A DNA stretch of 64,000 nt from Eublepharis macularius (Eukaryota; Chordata; Lepidosauria; Squamata; Eublepharidae). Under the pieces are notes generated by a model. That model ran no database searches and was not told the origin of the DNA. It was given only the letters and a program-made list of their open reading frames with translations. This document shows, in pieces, positions 1-12,063 of this stretch (positions within the stretch are counted from its first letter, which is position 1; each line of letters opens with the position of its first letter). Both the position numbers and the translations under genes were made by a program. The stretch spans positions 144,531,464 through 144,595,463 of the forward strand of contig NC_072796.1 of the NCBI RefSeq assembly GCF_028583425.1, given 5' to 3'.

Positions 1-226
1 CGTGGGGAGTGCTCCTGCGTTTCGTGGGGGCTGATTTTGGCCCCAAACAGGCCAGTTCTGCCCCATGCAAAGCACGGGAGCGCTCCTGCAGCCACAGCTA
101 TGATACCACTTCTGGAAATGACACATTTGCGCCATGGCCAGGAGCACATATGCAAAGAATTTGCCTCCAGAAAGTACTGGGGGCCCCACCCTCCTGCTGG
201 GAGCCTGTAGAGACCTGGCAACCCTA
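1..226 (-). repeat. Unclassified interspersed repeat fragment
   Basis: The right boundary reads, on the minus strand, as tagggttgccaggtctc, the usual start of a common reptile non-autonomous repeat. The body is moderately GC-rich with no coding potential. Another gene-free stretch, 227-398, shows nothing recognisable. The family is not named with certainty. Confidence 0.35.
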
Positions 227-398
227 AGGCTCATGGATCCATCTGGATTCCAAAATGCTCCCCAAAACATGGTCTGTTGAGGCTGTGGTGGAAGCATGGA
301 AAGTGAAGGTCCTGGGAGCTATTGACAAGATTGTTGCACATCTACCTCTTCCACCCTTGGGCCAGAAGCCTGCCCTGCATGGGGCGGGGTGACAGTGA

Positions 399-650
399 CA
401 ACAATAACATTCAATGTACATACTGCCCTTCAGGACAACTTAACACTCACTCAGAGCGGTTTACAAAGTGTGTTGTTATTATCCCCACAACAATTAGCCT
501 GTGAGGTGGGTGGGGCTGAGAGAGCTTTAAGAGAGCTGTGACTAACCCAAGGTCACCCAGCTGGCTTCAAATGGAGGAGTGGGGAATCAAACCTGGTTCT
601 CCAGAATTAGAGTCCCACACTCTTAACCACTACACCAAACTGGCTCTAAA
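399..650 (-). repeat. tRNA-derived SINE, family A
   Basis: Read on the minus strand it starts with a tRNA-like head: a box A-like tggtgtagtggttaagag and a box B-like ggtttgattcccc. A body with a conserved gtcacagctctct block follows, and a tail ends near a cccttcaggacaac motif. Near-identical copies occur at about 17915, 38300, 40580, 53195 and 55475, all in the same orientation. It resembles Sauria-type SINEs of lizards. Confidence 0.75.
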
Positions 651-814
651 CAGGGCTGGAAGACATTTAGAAAGTCACTAGCAGAAAACTAATACTGAGT
701 CTGATAGCACATGCTATAGAGTCCATTGGAAGATCAATGAAGCAGTGGTGATAGTGGCAAAGAAAAGTTATTTCTTTGCAACCATTGCGTTGGCTAGTTC
801 ATGACCATCCCAGT

Positions 815-1412
815 TGTTTAAGGTATCTCAACATTTTTTTACTCATAAATCTCAACCTTTATTGTCTCAGGAACAATCACTTAACCATGACACCTTTTCA
901 AAGCCTGTTGCTGACAAAACAGCACAAATATGTTCTGATCCGAACGCCAGCTGTAATATATTGCCTAATTACTGCCCAGGCTCTAACCTGCTCTTTCTGC
1001 GTAAAGTGATTGGCAATGCTGGAGCAGAACAACTCCAGGCTTTCCCGAATAACTTCAGTGCTCGAGACCCTTTTCAGTCTCATTTCAAGTTGGGGTATAG
1101 GACGGAAGTAGCTCTGGTAGCTTTAGCTGATGGCCTCTGTCTGAGTGTGAACAAATCTCATGGCTCTTTGCTGCTCCTCCTGGATCCATCTGTAGCCTTT
1201 TAGGAGAACTCATTCCTAGACAGGGACTGGATGTCACCACTGTGCAGATGACACCCAGCTCCCTCTCCCGCGGTCCACATCCCCTGGCGATGCGGTAGAA
1301 GATGTTATGCTGCTGCCTGACAGCTGCGGTCAGGTGGATGAAAGCGAACAAGTTGAGTTTGATCCCAGACAAGATGGAAATGCTGCTGGCTGGGAAGGGG
1401 GATGTTGTGCTC
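815..1412 (+). mobile_element. L2-clade LINE fragment (reverse transcriptase)
   Basis: Translation gives L2-like blocks in order: a FLRKVIGNAGAEQLQAF block, then a block equivalent to FQSGFRPGYGTETALVAL, then LLLLLDPSVAF (the LLDLSAAFD region). After a frame change comes CADDTQLPLP, corresponding to the YADDTQ catalytic motif. The copy is truncated at both ends and is out of frame. 651-814 shows nothing clear. Confidence 0.7.
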
Positions 1413-1427
1413 CTCCAGTTGCGATGG

Positions 1428-1660
1428 ACCAACGTGGCCAATGGGCTTAAACTGCAGGAGGGAAGGTGCCGGCCGGACATCAGGGGAAACTTCTTCACGT
1501 TAAAAATAATCCCGCAGTGGAACCGGCTGCCTGGGGACGTGGTGGGTTCCCCCCTCATTGGCAGTCTTCAAGGAGGGGCTGGGCGAATCCTTGTCGGGAA
1601 GAATGCTTTAGGATGTTCCTGCATTGGGCGGGGGGTTGGACTAGATTGTTCCCTCTAATA
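1428..1660 (+). mobile_element. CR1 LINE 3' end fragment
   Basis: The translation contains the C-terminal CR1 ORF2 signature (NGLKLQEGRCRPDIRGNFF, then WNRLPGDVVGSP). It is followed by the conserved 3' UTR phrase gggttggactagatt. The characteristic CR1 terminal octamer repeats are missing because another LINE starts here. Confidence 0.75.
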
Positions 1661-2690
1661 AAGGAGTTAAGCAGGACTGTATTTTAGCCCCCTTTTATTT
1701 AATCTCTTTCTTAATGATCCTGCCCCGAACTTAGCTGGAGTCGACTGCCACAGCCCTAAACTTGGCTCTATTCATGTACCCCTCTTATTATATGCGGACG
1801 ATACGGTATTAGTCTCGGGTTCCAGGGTGGGCTTGAAATGGTTGCTGAATCGATGCTTTGCATATTTTTCAACTAATAAATTACAATTGAATTATGGGAA
1901 ATCCAAAATTCTCCTTTTTTTTTCAAAAACTTGGAAATTATTTAATTGGATAATAGATAGTAAAGAAATAGAACAGGTTAAACATATCAAATAGTTAGGC
2001 CTACATTTTCAGTACAATGCCTCATGGACCATTCAACACAAGTCAGCAGTAAATATGTCCAAGATTAGTGCTTTGGCCATAACTTGTTTTTGTATGATAG
2101 AGGCAATCAGTTTGTCCCAGCTTCATTAAAGCTTTTTAATGCTAAAGTGAATCTGTAATTATTATATGGTACACCGATATGGATTACTGCATTCAACTGT
2201 TCTCTGGAATGTGTCTCCAGTCTAAATTTGTGTGGAAAATTCTGGGCATGCCTCCTTGTGTTCCATATGCTGCCCTCTGTATAAAAACTGGTCTAAATTT
2301 TGTTAAAACCAGAGAGCAGCTTATGACTGTTAAATATTGGCTACATCTGACTTCTCTAGCCTTACTCACCAAATGTTCTCAGAGTCTGAAATGTCCAGTT
2401 GGCTAGCTGGCATCAAGGGAAAAAAATCACTACCATGGGTGTATCTCTGGACTCACTGTTTATGCCCCTGTTCTCGAGTCCCTATCAAATGATTAAACGT
2501 AGAATTTTGGATATTGAATTCCAAAATCTATACAGTATGGCTAACAAATCTTGTTCGCTTCTGAGCTTGGAGATTCCACTCATCGTGGGTTGTATGGCCC
2601 CATACCTCTATTCCCTATAAATACACAACAATGGATTGAATTCCACGCCTCAACTGAAAATGTTGAAATTAGGGGATTCTTTCTGAAGCA
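1661..2690 (+). mobile_element. LINE RT fragment, same family as 45597-47660
   Basis: The decayed reading frames include PLLLYADDTVLVSGSRVGLK (reverse transcriptase catalytic motif) and GNQFVPASLKLFNAKV, then a block close to [20 protein letters not shown] of the better-preserved copy at 45597. The clade is uncertain: the C-terminal layout and tail resemble squamate Vingi or R4-type elements. It is interrupted at 2691 by a palindromic insertion and probably resumes at 2908 for roughly 200 bp. Confidence 0.6.
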
Positions 2691-2907
2691 AAATCGAAAA
2701 GAGTCCAGTAGCACCTTTAAGACTAACCAACTCTACTGTAGCATAAGCTTTCGAGAATCACAGTTCTCTTCATCAGATGCATCGCATCTGACGAAGAGAA
2801 CTGTGATTCTTGAAAGCTTATGCTACAGTAAAGTTGGTTAGTCTTAAAGGTGCTACTGGACTCTTTTAGATTTTGCTACTACAGACTAACATGGCTAACT
2901 CCTCTGG
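2691..2907. mobile_element. Palindromic insertion (217 bp) with 12 bp TSD
   Basis: Two inverted copies of an about 85 bp unit meet head to head near 2783. One side begins gagtccagtagcacctttaa and the other ends with its complement. The insertion is flanked by the exact direct repeat ctttctgaagca at 2679-2690 and 2908-2919, and it splits a LINE. The right half contains CTGACGA at 2788-2794, a 5 bp inverted repeat, then GAAA, which resembles a hammerhead core. Similar units recur at 23080, 25680, 25823, 35930, 49105 and 56560. Confidence 0.75.
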
Positions 2908-3673
2908 CTTTCTGAAGCAGTCTTCTTTGTCATCTCCTCAAATGCCAGAAACATCTGTTTTGAACATCTGTGAACTTCAAGAGGCCACTTCTAAACCACA
3001 AATCAAAGTTTCCAACCTGTAACATTCTTTGAACTTCTTGTGAGTAATTCCGTCATTGCAATGGGGAATAATTAAACCCAAGATTATTATTACATCTATC
3101 CCAATTTTTGATTAAAGCATTTCTGATGCAGTCTGGAAAAAGAGAAATCCTTTTGTGGCAATTGGCCCCCAAGTGGGGCGAGGGGTGTCTGTTGCTGCCT
3201 CCCTGATTTCCTTAGTGCTTCCTGAGATTTTCACTGGCACCAAAGGCTCTCGCCTTAGTTTTCTCTCAGTTTGACTTACGGTATAGGGTTAGGCTTAGTT
3301 ATAGATAGTAGTATGACAGAACCGTCAGCACATGAGCACCTTCAGCACGGCAAAAGGAAGAGAATAGAGCTGGTTAGGAATCGAGATCGTGCCTCGTCTC
3401 CCAGTCTCCAGGCATGCCTGTTCCCTCCTGAAGGGTCTGGTCAAAGGGAACGAGGAATGGCGTTATGGAGGGGATATGATTTAGTTGATGAAAAACCCTG
3501 GTGTTGCTCTTATTGTAGGGTTTTGGAGAAAAATCTGTGGAGATCTTTGTAGCAAATTTTAGACCTGATATAACTCCCAAGAAGGCAGGGGAAATTGTTC
3601 TCCCGAGGAAGCCTAGCAGAGGATTGGACCTGAACAAGGTATTTCCTCCCCAACCAGAGCAGGAAACAGAAAC
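2908..3673. other. Gene-free stretch, probable LINE remainder then unassigned
   Basis: About 2920-3150 is probably the continuation of the LINE interrupted at 2691. From about 3150 to 3673 I see no recognisable gene or repeat. The reading frames are short and unlike any family I know. Confidence 0.3.
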
Positions 3674-5152
3674 ACAGAGCTGGAAGTAACCCCAAAGCTC
3701 ATCTAGTCCAACCCCCAGCTCAATGCAAGAGATTCACAGGTAGCTCCACCCAATCTCCCCCCCCCCCGCCAGTGACTGCTGCTGTTGCCCAGAGGAAGGC
3801 AAAAAAAAAACCCCTCCAGGATCCCTGGCTAATCTGGCCTGGAGAAAAATTCCTTCCAGACCCCAGAGTGGCAATTATCCCCCTGGGCATGCAAGAAAGG
3901 GCCATGAGAGCTCAGCGCCAGCTCCTCCATGCCCTCCCTCGCCTGATCTGTGTACATTCATATTAAGTCAGAGAATCATCACAGCGGTCAGATGACCATG
4001 TAGCCTCTTCTTAAATACGTCCAAGGAGGGAGAACCCACCACCTTCCAAAGAAGCCTGTTCCACCAAGGAACTGCTCTAACGGTCAGGAAGTTCTTAACG
4101 TTTAGCTGAAAAATCTTTTGATTTAATTTTAACCCAATTGTTCTGGTCTGACCCGCTGAGCCAACAGAAAACAACTTTACTTGAAGAGGGCTATCATATC
4201 ATCTCTCAGTCGCCTCCTCTCTAGGCTGAACATACCCAGCTCCTTCAACCTTTCCTCATGAGACTTGGTCCCTGGAACTATCACCATCTCCATTGCCCTC
4301 CTTTGGACATGTTCAAGTTTGCTGCAATCTTTTTTAAACTGTGGTGCCCAAAACTGTGCACAGTACTCCAAATGAGGTCTAACCAGAGCAAAATAAATGA
4401 TCCCATCACCTCATGTGATCTGGACACTATACTTCTGTTGATAACAGCCTAAAATCACATTTGCCTTTTTAGCTACAGCATCACATTGCTGACTCATGTT
4501 CGGCATATGATCTACTAAGAACCCTAGATCCTTTTCACATAAACTACTGCCAAGACAGGTCTCCCCCATCTTATAAATGCGCCTTTGATTTTTTCCCCTA
4601 CCTAAATGGAGAATTTTATATTTCTCTCTGTTGGAATTCATTTTGTTACTCGTAGCCCAGTTTTCCAGACTGTCAAGATCACCTTGAATCTTTATTCTGT
4701 ACTTTATACTGTGCTTGCTACCCCTCCCAATTTAGTATTATCTACAAAAGTAATGAGCATCCCCTCAATTCCTTCATCCAAATCAAGTATGAAGATGTTG
4801 AACAGCACAGAGCCCAGAGGCACTCCGCTTGTCACTCCTCTCCAAGAGGATGAGGAACCATTAACAAGCACTCTGTGGGTGCAATCTATCATCCGGTTAC
4901 AGATCCACCTAACAGTCGTATGATCCAAACCATATTTTACCGATCGGTCAACAAGAATATCATGTGGAACGTTATCAAAAGCCTCACCAAAGTTGAGATA
5001 AATTATGTCCACAGCATTCCCGATCCACCAAAGTAGTAACTCTCAAAAAAGGAGATGAGGTTAGTCTGACATGGCTTGTTCTTGAGGAACATGTGGTGGC
5101 CTTTAGTAATCACAGCTGTCCTTTCTAAATGCTTAAGGACTGAGTGATGATT
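3674..5152 (-). mobile_element. CR1 LINE, 5'-truncated copy
   Basis: The minus strand encodes ORF2 pieces in the expected order: [32 protein letters not shown], then a DLGFLVDHMPNMSQQCD block and the [21 protein letters not shown]-terminal block. The 3' UTR lies at the left edge, with ctagtccaaccccc near 3706. The frame is broken several times. The right (5') end stops exactly where the next CR1 3' end begins. Confidence 0.85.
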
Positions 5153-8100
5153 TAGAATCATAGGGTTGGAAGGGACCTTCAGGGGAATCTAGTCCAACCC
5201 ACTGCACAATGCAGGAACTTCACAACTACCTCCCCCCCGACCACCCAGTGACTCCTGCTCCAGAAGATGGTGAAACACCTCCCGGATCCCCAGCCAAACT
5301 GGCCTTTGGAAAATTGCTACCTGACCCCAAGGTGGTGATCAGCATTACCCTGGGCATGTAAAAAGGGCCATGAAAACCAAGCACTGATGTAACCCCTTCT
5401 GCCCTCCCCCTCACGATCTGCCCAGGCTCACAGAATCAGCATTGGTGTCAGGTGGCCATCTAGCCTCTGCTTAAAAACCTCCAAAGAAGGAGAGCCCACC
5501 ACCTCCCGAGGAAGCCTGTTCCACTGAGGGACCTCTTGAACAGTCAGGAAGTTCTTCCTAATCTTTCGCTGAAAGCTGTTTTGATTTCATTTCAAGCCAT
5601 TGGTTCTGGTCCAACCTTCTAGGGCAATGGAAAACAACTTTGTTACCCTCCTCTGGACGCGTTCCAGCTTCTCTATATCCTCCTTAAATTGTGGTGCCCA
5701 AAACTGAACACAAGACTCTAGGTGAGGTCTAACCAGAGCAGAGTAGAGTGACACCATCACTTCTTGTGATCTGGACACCATGCTTCTGTTGATACAGCCC
5801 AAAATTGCATTTGCCTTTTTAGCTTCCATATCACACCGCTGGTTCATGTTCAGTGTATGGTCTACTAAGACCCCTAGATCCTTTTCGCACATACTACTGT
5901 CAAGACAAGTCTCCTCCATCCTATAATTATGCATTTGATTTTTCCTGCCTAAATGCAGAACTTTGCATTTATCTCTGTTGAAATTCATTTTATTTGTTTT
6001 AGCCCAGTTTTCCAGACTGTCAAGATCGTCCTGCATCCTTACTCTGTCTTTGACCTTTTTGCCACCCTTCCCAACTTAGTATATCATTTGCAAATTTAAT
6101 AGGGATTCCCTCTATTCCTTCATCTAAATTTATAAAAATGTTGAACAGAATGGGTCCCAGGACTGATCCGAGGAACTCCACTTGTCACTCTTTTCCAAGA
6201 GGATGAGGAACCATTTTTGTTTTAAAATTTTCTTTAACTATAAACTACACACCACAACACAATAAACAACATAGAGAACAAGAAAAAACACACAATTCTA
6301 AACATAACACACTATTAAGAGGAAAAAAGAAAACAAAAAGCCCCTAAATTACACTACAAGTTGAGTTCCGATTTTCTCCGCAACAAGTATATATCATTTC
6401 TAGAGTCCCACTTATTCTAAGTTAGTCACAAAACCCCTCTTTTTTCTATTGTTCCTGTTTCTTAATCCATAAATCCAGATGTCATCAAATCCTTGTTATC
6501 CATTTCATGCAAAAAAGTCTATTAACGGTTTCCATTCAGTCAAGAAGTTAACTAATGTCCTTTCTCTAATTAATGCAGTGAGGTTTGCCATTAACGCAAA
6601 CTCCCAAACTTTTGGCCACCAATCCCCCACTGTAGGCAATGTTGTAGTTTTCCACTTTTGTGCATAAAGTACTCTTGCTGCTGTAATAAAGTATAAAAAC
6701 AGTGTTCTACAACTTTTTCCCAACTGGCTGTCCATTATTCCCAACAGAAAAGTCTCTGGTTTCAGCTGAAATCTTCAAAATCTTCTGAATCGATAATTGT
6801 ATGTGCAACCAAAAACTCTTTGCTTTCTTACATGTCCACCACATATGAAAAAATGGCCCTTCTTGTTTAGCACATTTCCAACATACATTTGACGCCCCCT
6901 TATACATTCTAGCCATTAACTAGCACTCTTTGGGTGCAATCTGTCAACCAGTTACAGATCCACCGAATACTAATAGGATCCAAACCACATTTTACCAGCT
7001 TGTCCACAAGGATATTATGTGGAACCATATCAAAAGCCTTACTGAAATCGAGATAAGCTATGTCTACAGCATTCCCTGATCGAGCAAGGTAGTAACTTTA
7101 TCAAAAAAAGAGATAAGGTTAGTCTGACATGACTTGTTCTTGAGAAACCCATGCTGGCTCTTAGTAATCACAGCCATCCTTTCTAAATGCTGAAGGACTG
7201 ACTGATGACTTGTTCTAAGACTTTTCCAGGTATAGGTGGTCAAGCTGACAGGTTGGTAGTTACCTGGATCCTCCTTTTCCCCCTTCTTGAAGATGGGGAG
7301 AACATTTGCCCACCTCCAATCTTCCGGCACCTCACCTGATCTCCAAGAATTCTCAAAAATAACAGACAGAGGCTCAGAAATTACATCTGCAAGTTCTTTT
7401 AGTACCCTTGGGAGCAATTCATCTGGCCTGAGGACCCAGTTCCATTTAAAGAAACTAGGTGTTTACGTACTCTATCCTAGGCTGTAATTCCCTTCCCCCA
7501 TCGTGTTCTGTTATCGCCATGTTGAGCACCATCTCCCTTGCCGGAGAAGACTGAGGAAAAGGTGGAATTGGGCCGTTCTTCCCTCTCTTCATCACCTGTG
7601 ACAATTTCACTTCCCTGTCCCTGCAATGGGCCTACCATGTCCTTGCTCTTTTTCTTACTTTGAACATAAGCAAAGAACCCTTTTTTGTTGTTTTTAGCAT
7701 CTCTTGCTAGCCTACGCTCATACTGAGCTTTAGCTTTTCTAACACTCTCTATACAAGCATTGGTTATTTGTTTATATTCATCCTTGGTTATAAGGCCCAT
7801 TTCCTAAATGAGTCTTTTTTATTTCTCAGTTCATTAGAAAGCTGTTTACCTTGGCTTCTTGGCTTCTTTAAGCTCCTCACATTTTTCCTTCTCATAGGAA
7901 TTGTTTGTGATTGTGCTTTCTATTTTTCGCTTTTAAGAAACTCCCACCCCTCTTGAACTCCCTTCTCCTTAAGTATTTCTGACCTCGGGATTCTACCCAG
8001 CATAGCTTTGTTAAAATTTGCTTTCCTGAAGTCCAACCTATATGTCTGACAATGTAGAGCTTTTCCCTTCCCCAAGACTGTAAATTCCAAAATTACATGG

Positions 8101-9961
8101 TCGCTGCTACCCAGGGGGCCCACTTACTTTCACCTCGTCAACCAGTTCTTTCCCTGTTGGTGAGAATCAAGTCCAAGATAGCAGAACCCCTTGTTTCCCT
8201 CTCCACTTTCTGAAAAATGAAGTTGTCAGTAAGACAAGTCAGGACTTTATTTGACCTTTCGTTTTTAGCAGAGTTAGACTGTTCCAACAGATAACCGAGT
8301 AATTGAAATGTCCCATGACCACTGTGTCCCGTGTCTTTGTGAACTTTGTTCTAGGAGTTTCTCATCCAAGTCTTCTGCTTGGCTTGGTGGTGTATAGCAG
8401 ACCCCCACCGTAGTATCACTATTATTTCTTATTCCTTTTATTTTTACCCAGAGACTCTCAGCGGAATTTCCATGCTCAGATATATGTATTTCCTCACAAA
8501 TATATGCTTCCTTTACATATACTGCTACTCCTCCCCTCTTCCTTACTTGTCTGTCCCTTTTGAACAAGTTGGATCCCTCAATCCTAGTATTCCAATTATG
8601 AGTGTCATTCCACCACGTCTCGGTAATGCCTATTATATCATAGTCCCCTTCCTGTATTAGGACTTCAAGTTCCTCCTGCTTGTTTCCCATACTCTGTGCA
8701 TTAGTGTATAGACATTGGAAGCCATGAGTTATATGCCCTGAACTTTTTGTTTCTGTGCTTACCTGTGAGTTAATGTTTCCTAGCATATGTTCCACTCCCT
8801 GCAGGTCTTCAGTGTTCCCTTCTCCAGTTATAGGTTTTGAATTTTTGTCTCGCTCCCCTACAAGATTTAGTTTAAATCCCTCATTAGGTTTGCAAGGCTT
8901 TTACCAAAGACATTTTTTCTACCCTTGTGAGGTGCAAACCATCTCTCAATAGAAGAGCTTCATCTCAGAAGAGTAAGCCATGGTCCAAAAAACCAAGCTG
9001 CTCCTGGTGACACCATCTACGTAGCCAGTTATTTATTTTCAGCATTCTTCTTTCCTCTCCTAAACCACAGCCTATGACGGGAAGAACTGATGAAAACACA
9101 ACCTGTGCTCTCAGGTCCTTAACCTTTTTACCCAGAGCCACATAGTCTCTTTTAATGCGCTCTGGACTGTGCTGGGCAATATCATTTGTTCCCACATGTA
9201 TCAGGAAGAAGAGATAATAATCTGTGGGTTGGAGAAGTCTTCCTACTCTTTCTGTCACATCCTGGATGTGTGCACCTAGTAGACAGCATACCTCTCAAGA
9301 TGACAAGTCTGGTCAGCACACTTTACCCTCTACCTCTCTCAGTAGGGAGTCCCTGATTACCAGCACATACCTTTTCCTATATTGAGGAATGTTCCAAAGC
9401 CTGTCCAGGTATGGACGTCAAGTCAGTGGGTTGATAAATTACCTGGATCCTCCTTTTCCCCTTCCCTTCCCCTTCTCCACTGACAGTGCAGAGGAGGGGG
9501 GCAACATGGTGCTTCCTGTGAGCTATAGATGAGTGAAATATACCTGCAGGAGGAGGAGGGGGGACTGGTAATTTATCGACCCACCTCCCCTGGGTTTTGG
9601 GGCCTGGAAGAACTTTGGGAGCCTCTGATTCTAGGAGAGCTTCTCGGATCTGAGGAGGAGGATCCCGATTCCTCGAAGGAGTGGCAATGTTTTGGATCTC
9701 TTTTTGTGCCTCCTTTGGGGGGAGGCCTTGTGGCTCCGTCTGCACCCCTTTTGTTGCAGCCTCTCCTGAACACCCTTGATCAGCCAAAAACAAGTATCTG
9801 AATGCAGGGGGCCTCCGCCTGTGCATGCCTCCATGGCCTGTGAGTTGCCAGCTCCTCCTCCTGCCTTCAGAGCTGCTTCCCCACCCCTGCTTAGAGATGC
9901 TCTGAACACCTGGGACTGGGAGCAGAGAGGGTGCTTCTTGCCTTAGCCTGCAGATTGTCAC
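5153..9961 (-). mobile_element. CR1 LINE, near full length, interrupted by L1
   Basis: The 3' end at 5153 starts with the complement of the CR1 tail (agaatcatagggttggaagg). Moving 3' to 5' are the ORF2 C-terminus (5587-6036), the RT core including KSQHGFLKNKSCQTNLISFF (7064-7417), the pre-RT linker (7477-7800), and the APE-type endonuclease with LYTNAQSMGNKQEELEVL and IIGITETWW (8274-8795). ORF1 follows, with an SGNH/GDSL-like esterase block including HVGTNDIAQHSPERIKRDY (8965-9258). 9480-9961 is a proline-rich stretch that is probably ORF1 N-terminal or 5' sequence. The copy has stops and frame changes and is inactive. An L1 fragment sits at 6214-6917. Confidence 0.85.
6214..6917 (-). mobile_element. 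L1 LINE 3' fragment inserted in CR1
   Basis: Minus-strand frames read CWKCAKQEGPFFHMWWTCKK and NFLTEWKPLIDFF, the C-terminal zinc-knuckle-like region and end of L1 ORF2. An A-rich 3' UTR follows (T-rich on the plus strand, from 6214). The flanking CR1 sequence rejoins cleanly: gaggaaccatt on the left, ccattaactagcactc on the right. A short duplication of ccatt is compatible with a target-site duplication. Confidence 0.8.
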
Positions 9962-12063
9962 ATTTTCGGTGCTTTCAGTGCCCCCCCCTTTTGTAATTTT
10001 TGTGATTCATAACTGATTTTTCCCTCTGTGGGTGGTTGCCTGCTGGTAGAGAGTTCCTTCAGTTTTGAATTTTGTGGTTAACGGGGGGGGGGGTTGTGAA
10101 CGGGACGTTTTGACGTATTAGAATTATAAGTGATTATTTACTTATCTTGGATTTTATATGCCTTTGATGTTTGTAAGCCTTGTTGAGTCCTGTGTTTCAG
10201 GAGAAGAGCCGCATGTGACGGACGCGTGCTCCCTCTGCAGCGGCCCCCACCTAGTGGAATGGCCTGACTGGGGACAGGGAAGCTCCCTTCTCTCCTGGCT
10301 TTCTGCAAACTATGCAAGACCGAATTACTCGGGAGGGCTTTCTGCCCAGATTAGAGGGCTGTGTCATAAGGAGCAGCAGCTCAGAAAGATGCGTTGGTAG
10401 GGACGGGGACTATATGCTGCTCGGCTGGGTTCTGTCTGCTGGTGTAGACATGTGCCTTCTAGGGAGTTTCCACGACGATAAATGTGCCATGAAAATTAGT
10501 AACGGTTTGTTTCAGAAAGTTTTCACCTCTGTGCTTGGCTTTATGCTCATTTTCAAACTTTCTGCTGCCATACCCTAGTGCATCTCTTTCACTGAATGTC
10601 CCAACTGTTGTTCATTATTGTGCTTTGCTCAATGGAAGTCCTAGCTGTTGATTATATTATATTGTCACTTACACAGTGTAATCTGCCTCGGATCTCAGTG
10701 AGAAAAGTGGACTATAAATAAATAAAACAATGAAATCACGGGTGTAAAAAGTGTCGCCTTGCTCTTTTGTGGGGGTGCAGTCATCAGGTGCAATTGCTTG
10801 GCCGCAGCAGTGGCTTGCTTACATTAAGGTCTTACGTAAACCGGTCCAGCTAGAAGAGGAGACACTCTCAGCCGAGTGTATTCTCCAGCATAATTAAATG
10901 GGTTCTAGAAAATGCGCCCTTAGAAATTTATCATATTGGAATGGCAGCATAATTATCAGCATTTTTGAGTTCCTTCCTGATTCCCCCCCCCCGTTATGTC
11001 CCCCAATGTCTCTTTCTCTCTTACTCCTTTTATTCAAAGTTCACACACCTCTTAGTCACCATAGTAAGGGTGTATAAGAAGTAAAAACAACAGGCTAGCA
11101 CTTTGCACACAATAAAAAATTGCAAACAGATTCCACCTTCAGGACTTTTCATCATCTTCCACATGGGCGAAATGAGCGTCCCTGGCCAGATATTCGTAAT
11201 GATGGGGCCCCGTCCATCACAGAAGGATGGGGAGGGTCTCCCGCTTGATGGCCTTGAAAAGGGCGGCCACTCCCTCCTGCTTCCCTGCATGAGTGTCAGC
11301 CGTGGGCAAGGAAGGGGGGGAGGGGCAGCACTGCTGTGCCCCTTCCAGGGCCTGCCTGTGCCCCCGAGTCCAGGCTGGTGCTGCTGGCAGAGGCTCCTTA
11401 ACTGGGCACGGCTGCTGCCAAAGCCTCGGTACAGGGGAAGGCCATCAATATGCCTGGCTTCAGTGGCTGGAGGGGAGCAGCAGCGGAGAAGCCAGAAACG
11501 GGGAGTGCTGCACAAACGCTTGCAGGGTCTGGGGAGCTGGTGTGGGGCAGGCTGGGCCCTGCCTGCGGCTGCAGGGCTGTTCCAAAGGCTGCTCTGGCCC
11601 TTCCAGCTCAGCAGGGTTGAGGCGTCCGTTTCTTCTTGGCCCCTGCTGCAGCGGAGAACAGGCAGGGAGCAGAAGAGCAGACAGCCCCCCCTTTTTTTTT
11701 TAGTATTTGGGCATCATAAAACGGGGGGGGGGGGAGCCCACATCCAGCATATGGTGCAGGGTCAGGGTACGGACTGGACATGGGCCTGGATACCAGAGTC
11801 TGCATGAGGCTCTCCTTTGGGGCAAGCGGGAGACACAATCGGACGTACAACCCCAGCAACTTCAGTGGGAGACCCACACATGGCCCCAGAATGGCCAAGT
11901 GCATTTGGGGTGCTGTCGCTGCTGGCTCCCTGGGCAGCAATGATAGTGAGGGTCAGCTAAGCCCTCTCATAAGACAACGTTCCAGGGGAAGCTGGCCTTG
12001 AGTTGGAAAGGCAGAGTCGAGATGCCTCTGGAGCGTGCTCCTGTCATTTGCTTTTCTTCTCAG
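9962..12063. other. Gene-free stretch upstream of the first visible FAM83H exon
   Basis: Presumed FAM83H intron. About 10590-10735 is a LINE/SINE 3' tail ending ctcagtgagaaaagtggact and an AT-rich run; the same tail occurs near 48870. The rest, including GC-rich 11200-11980 with several medium-length chance frames, shows no similarity I recognise. It does not contain the expected FAM83H N-terminal exon. Confidence 0.5.

Noticed and set aside
11103-11807. 234-codon plus-strand frame considered as a missing FAM83H exon
   Set aside because: No similarity to the FAM83H N-terminal motifs, overlapping frames of similar length on both strands, and no convincing splice sites in phase.
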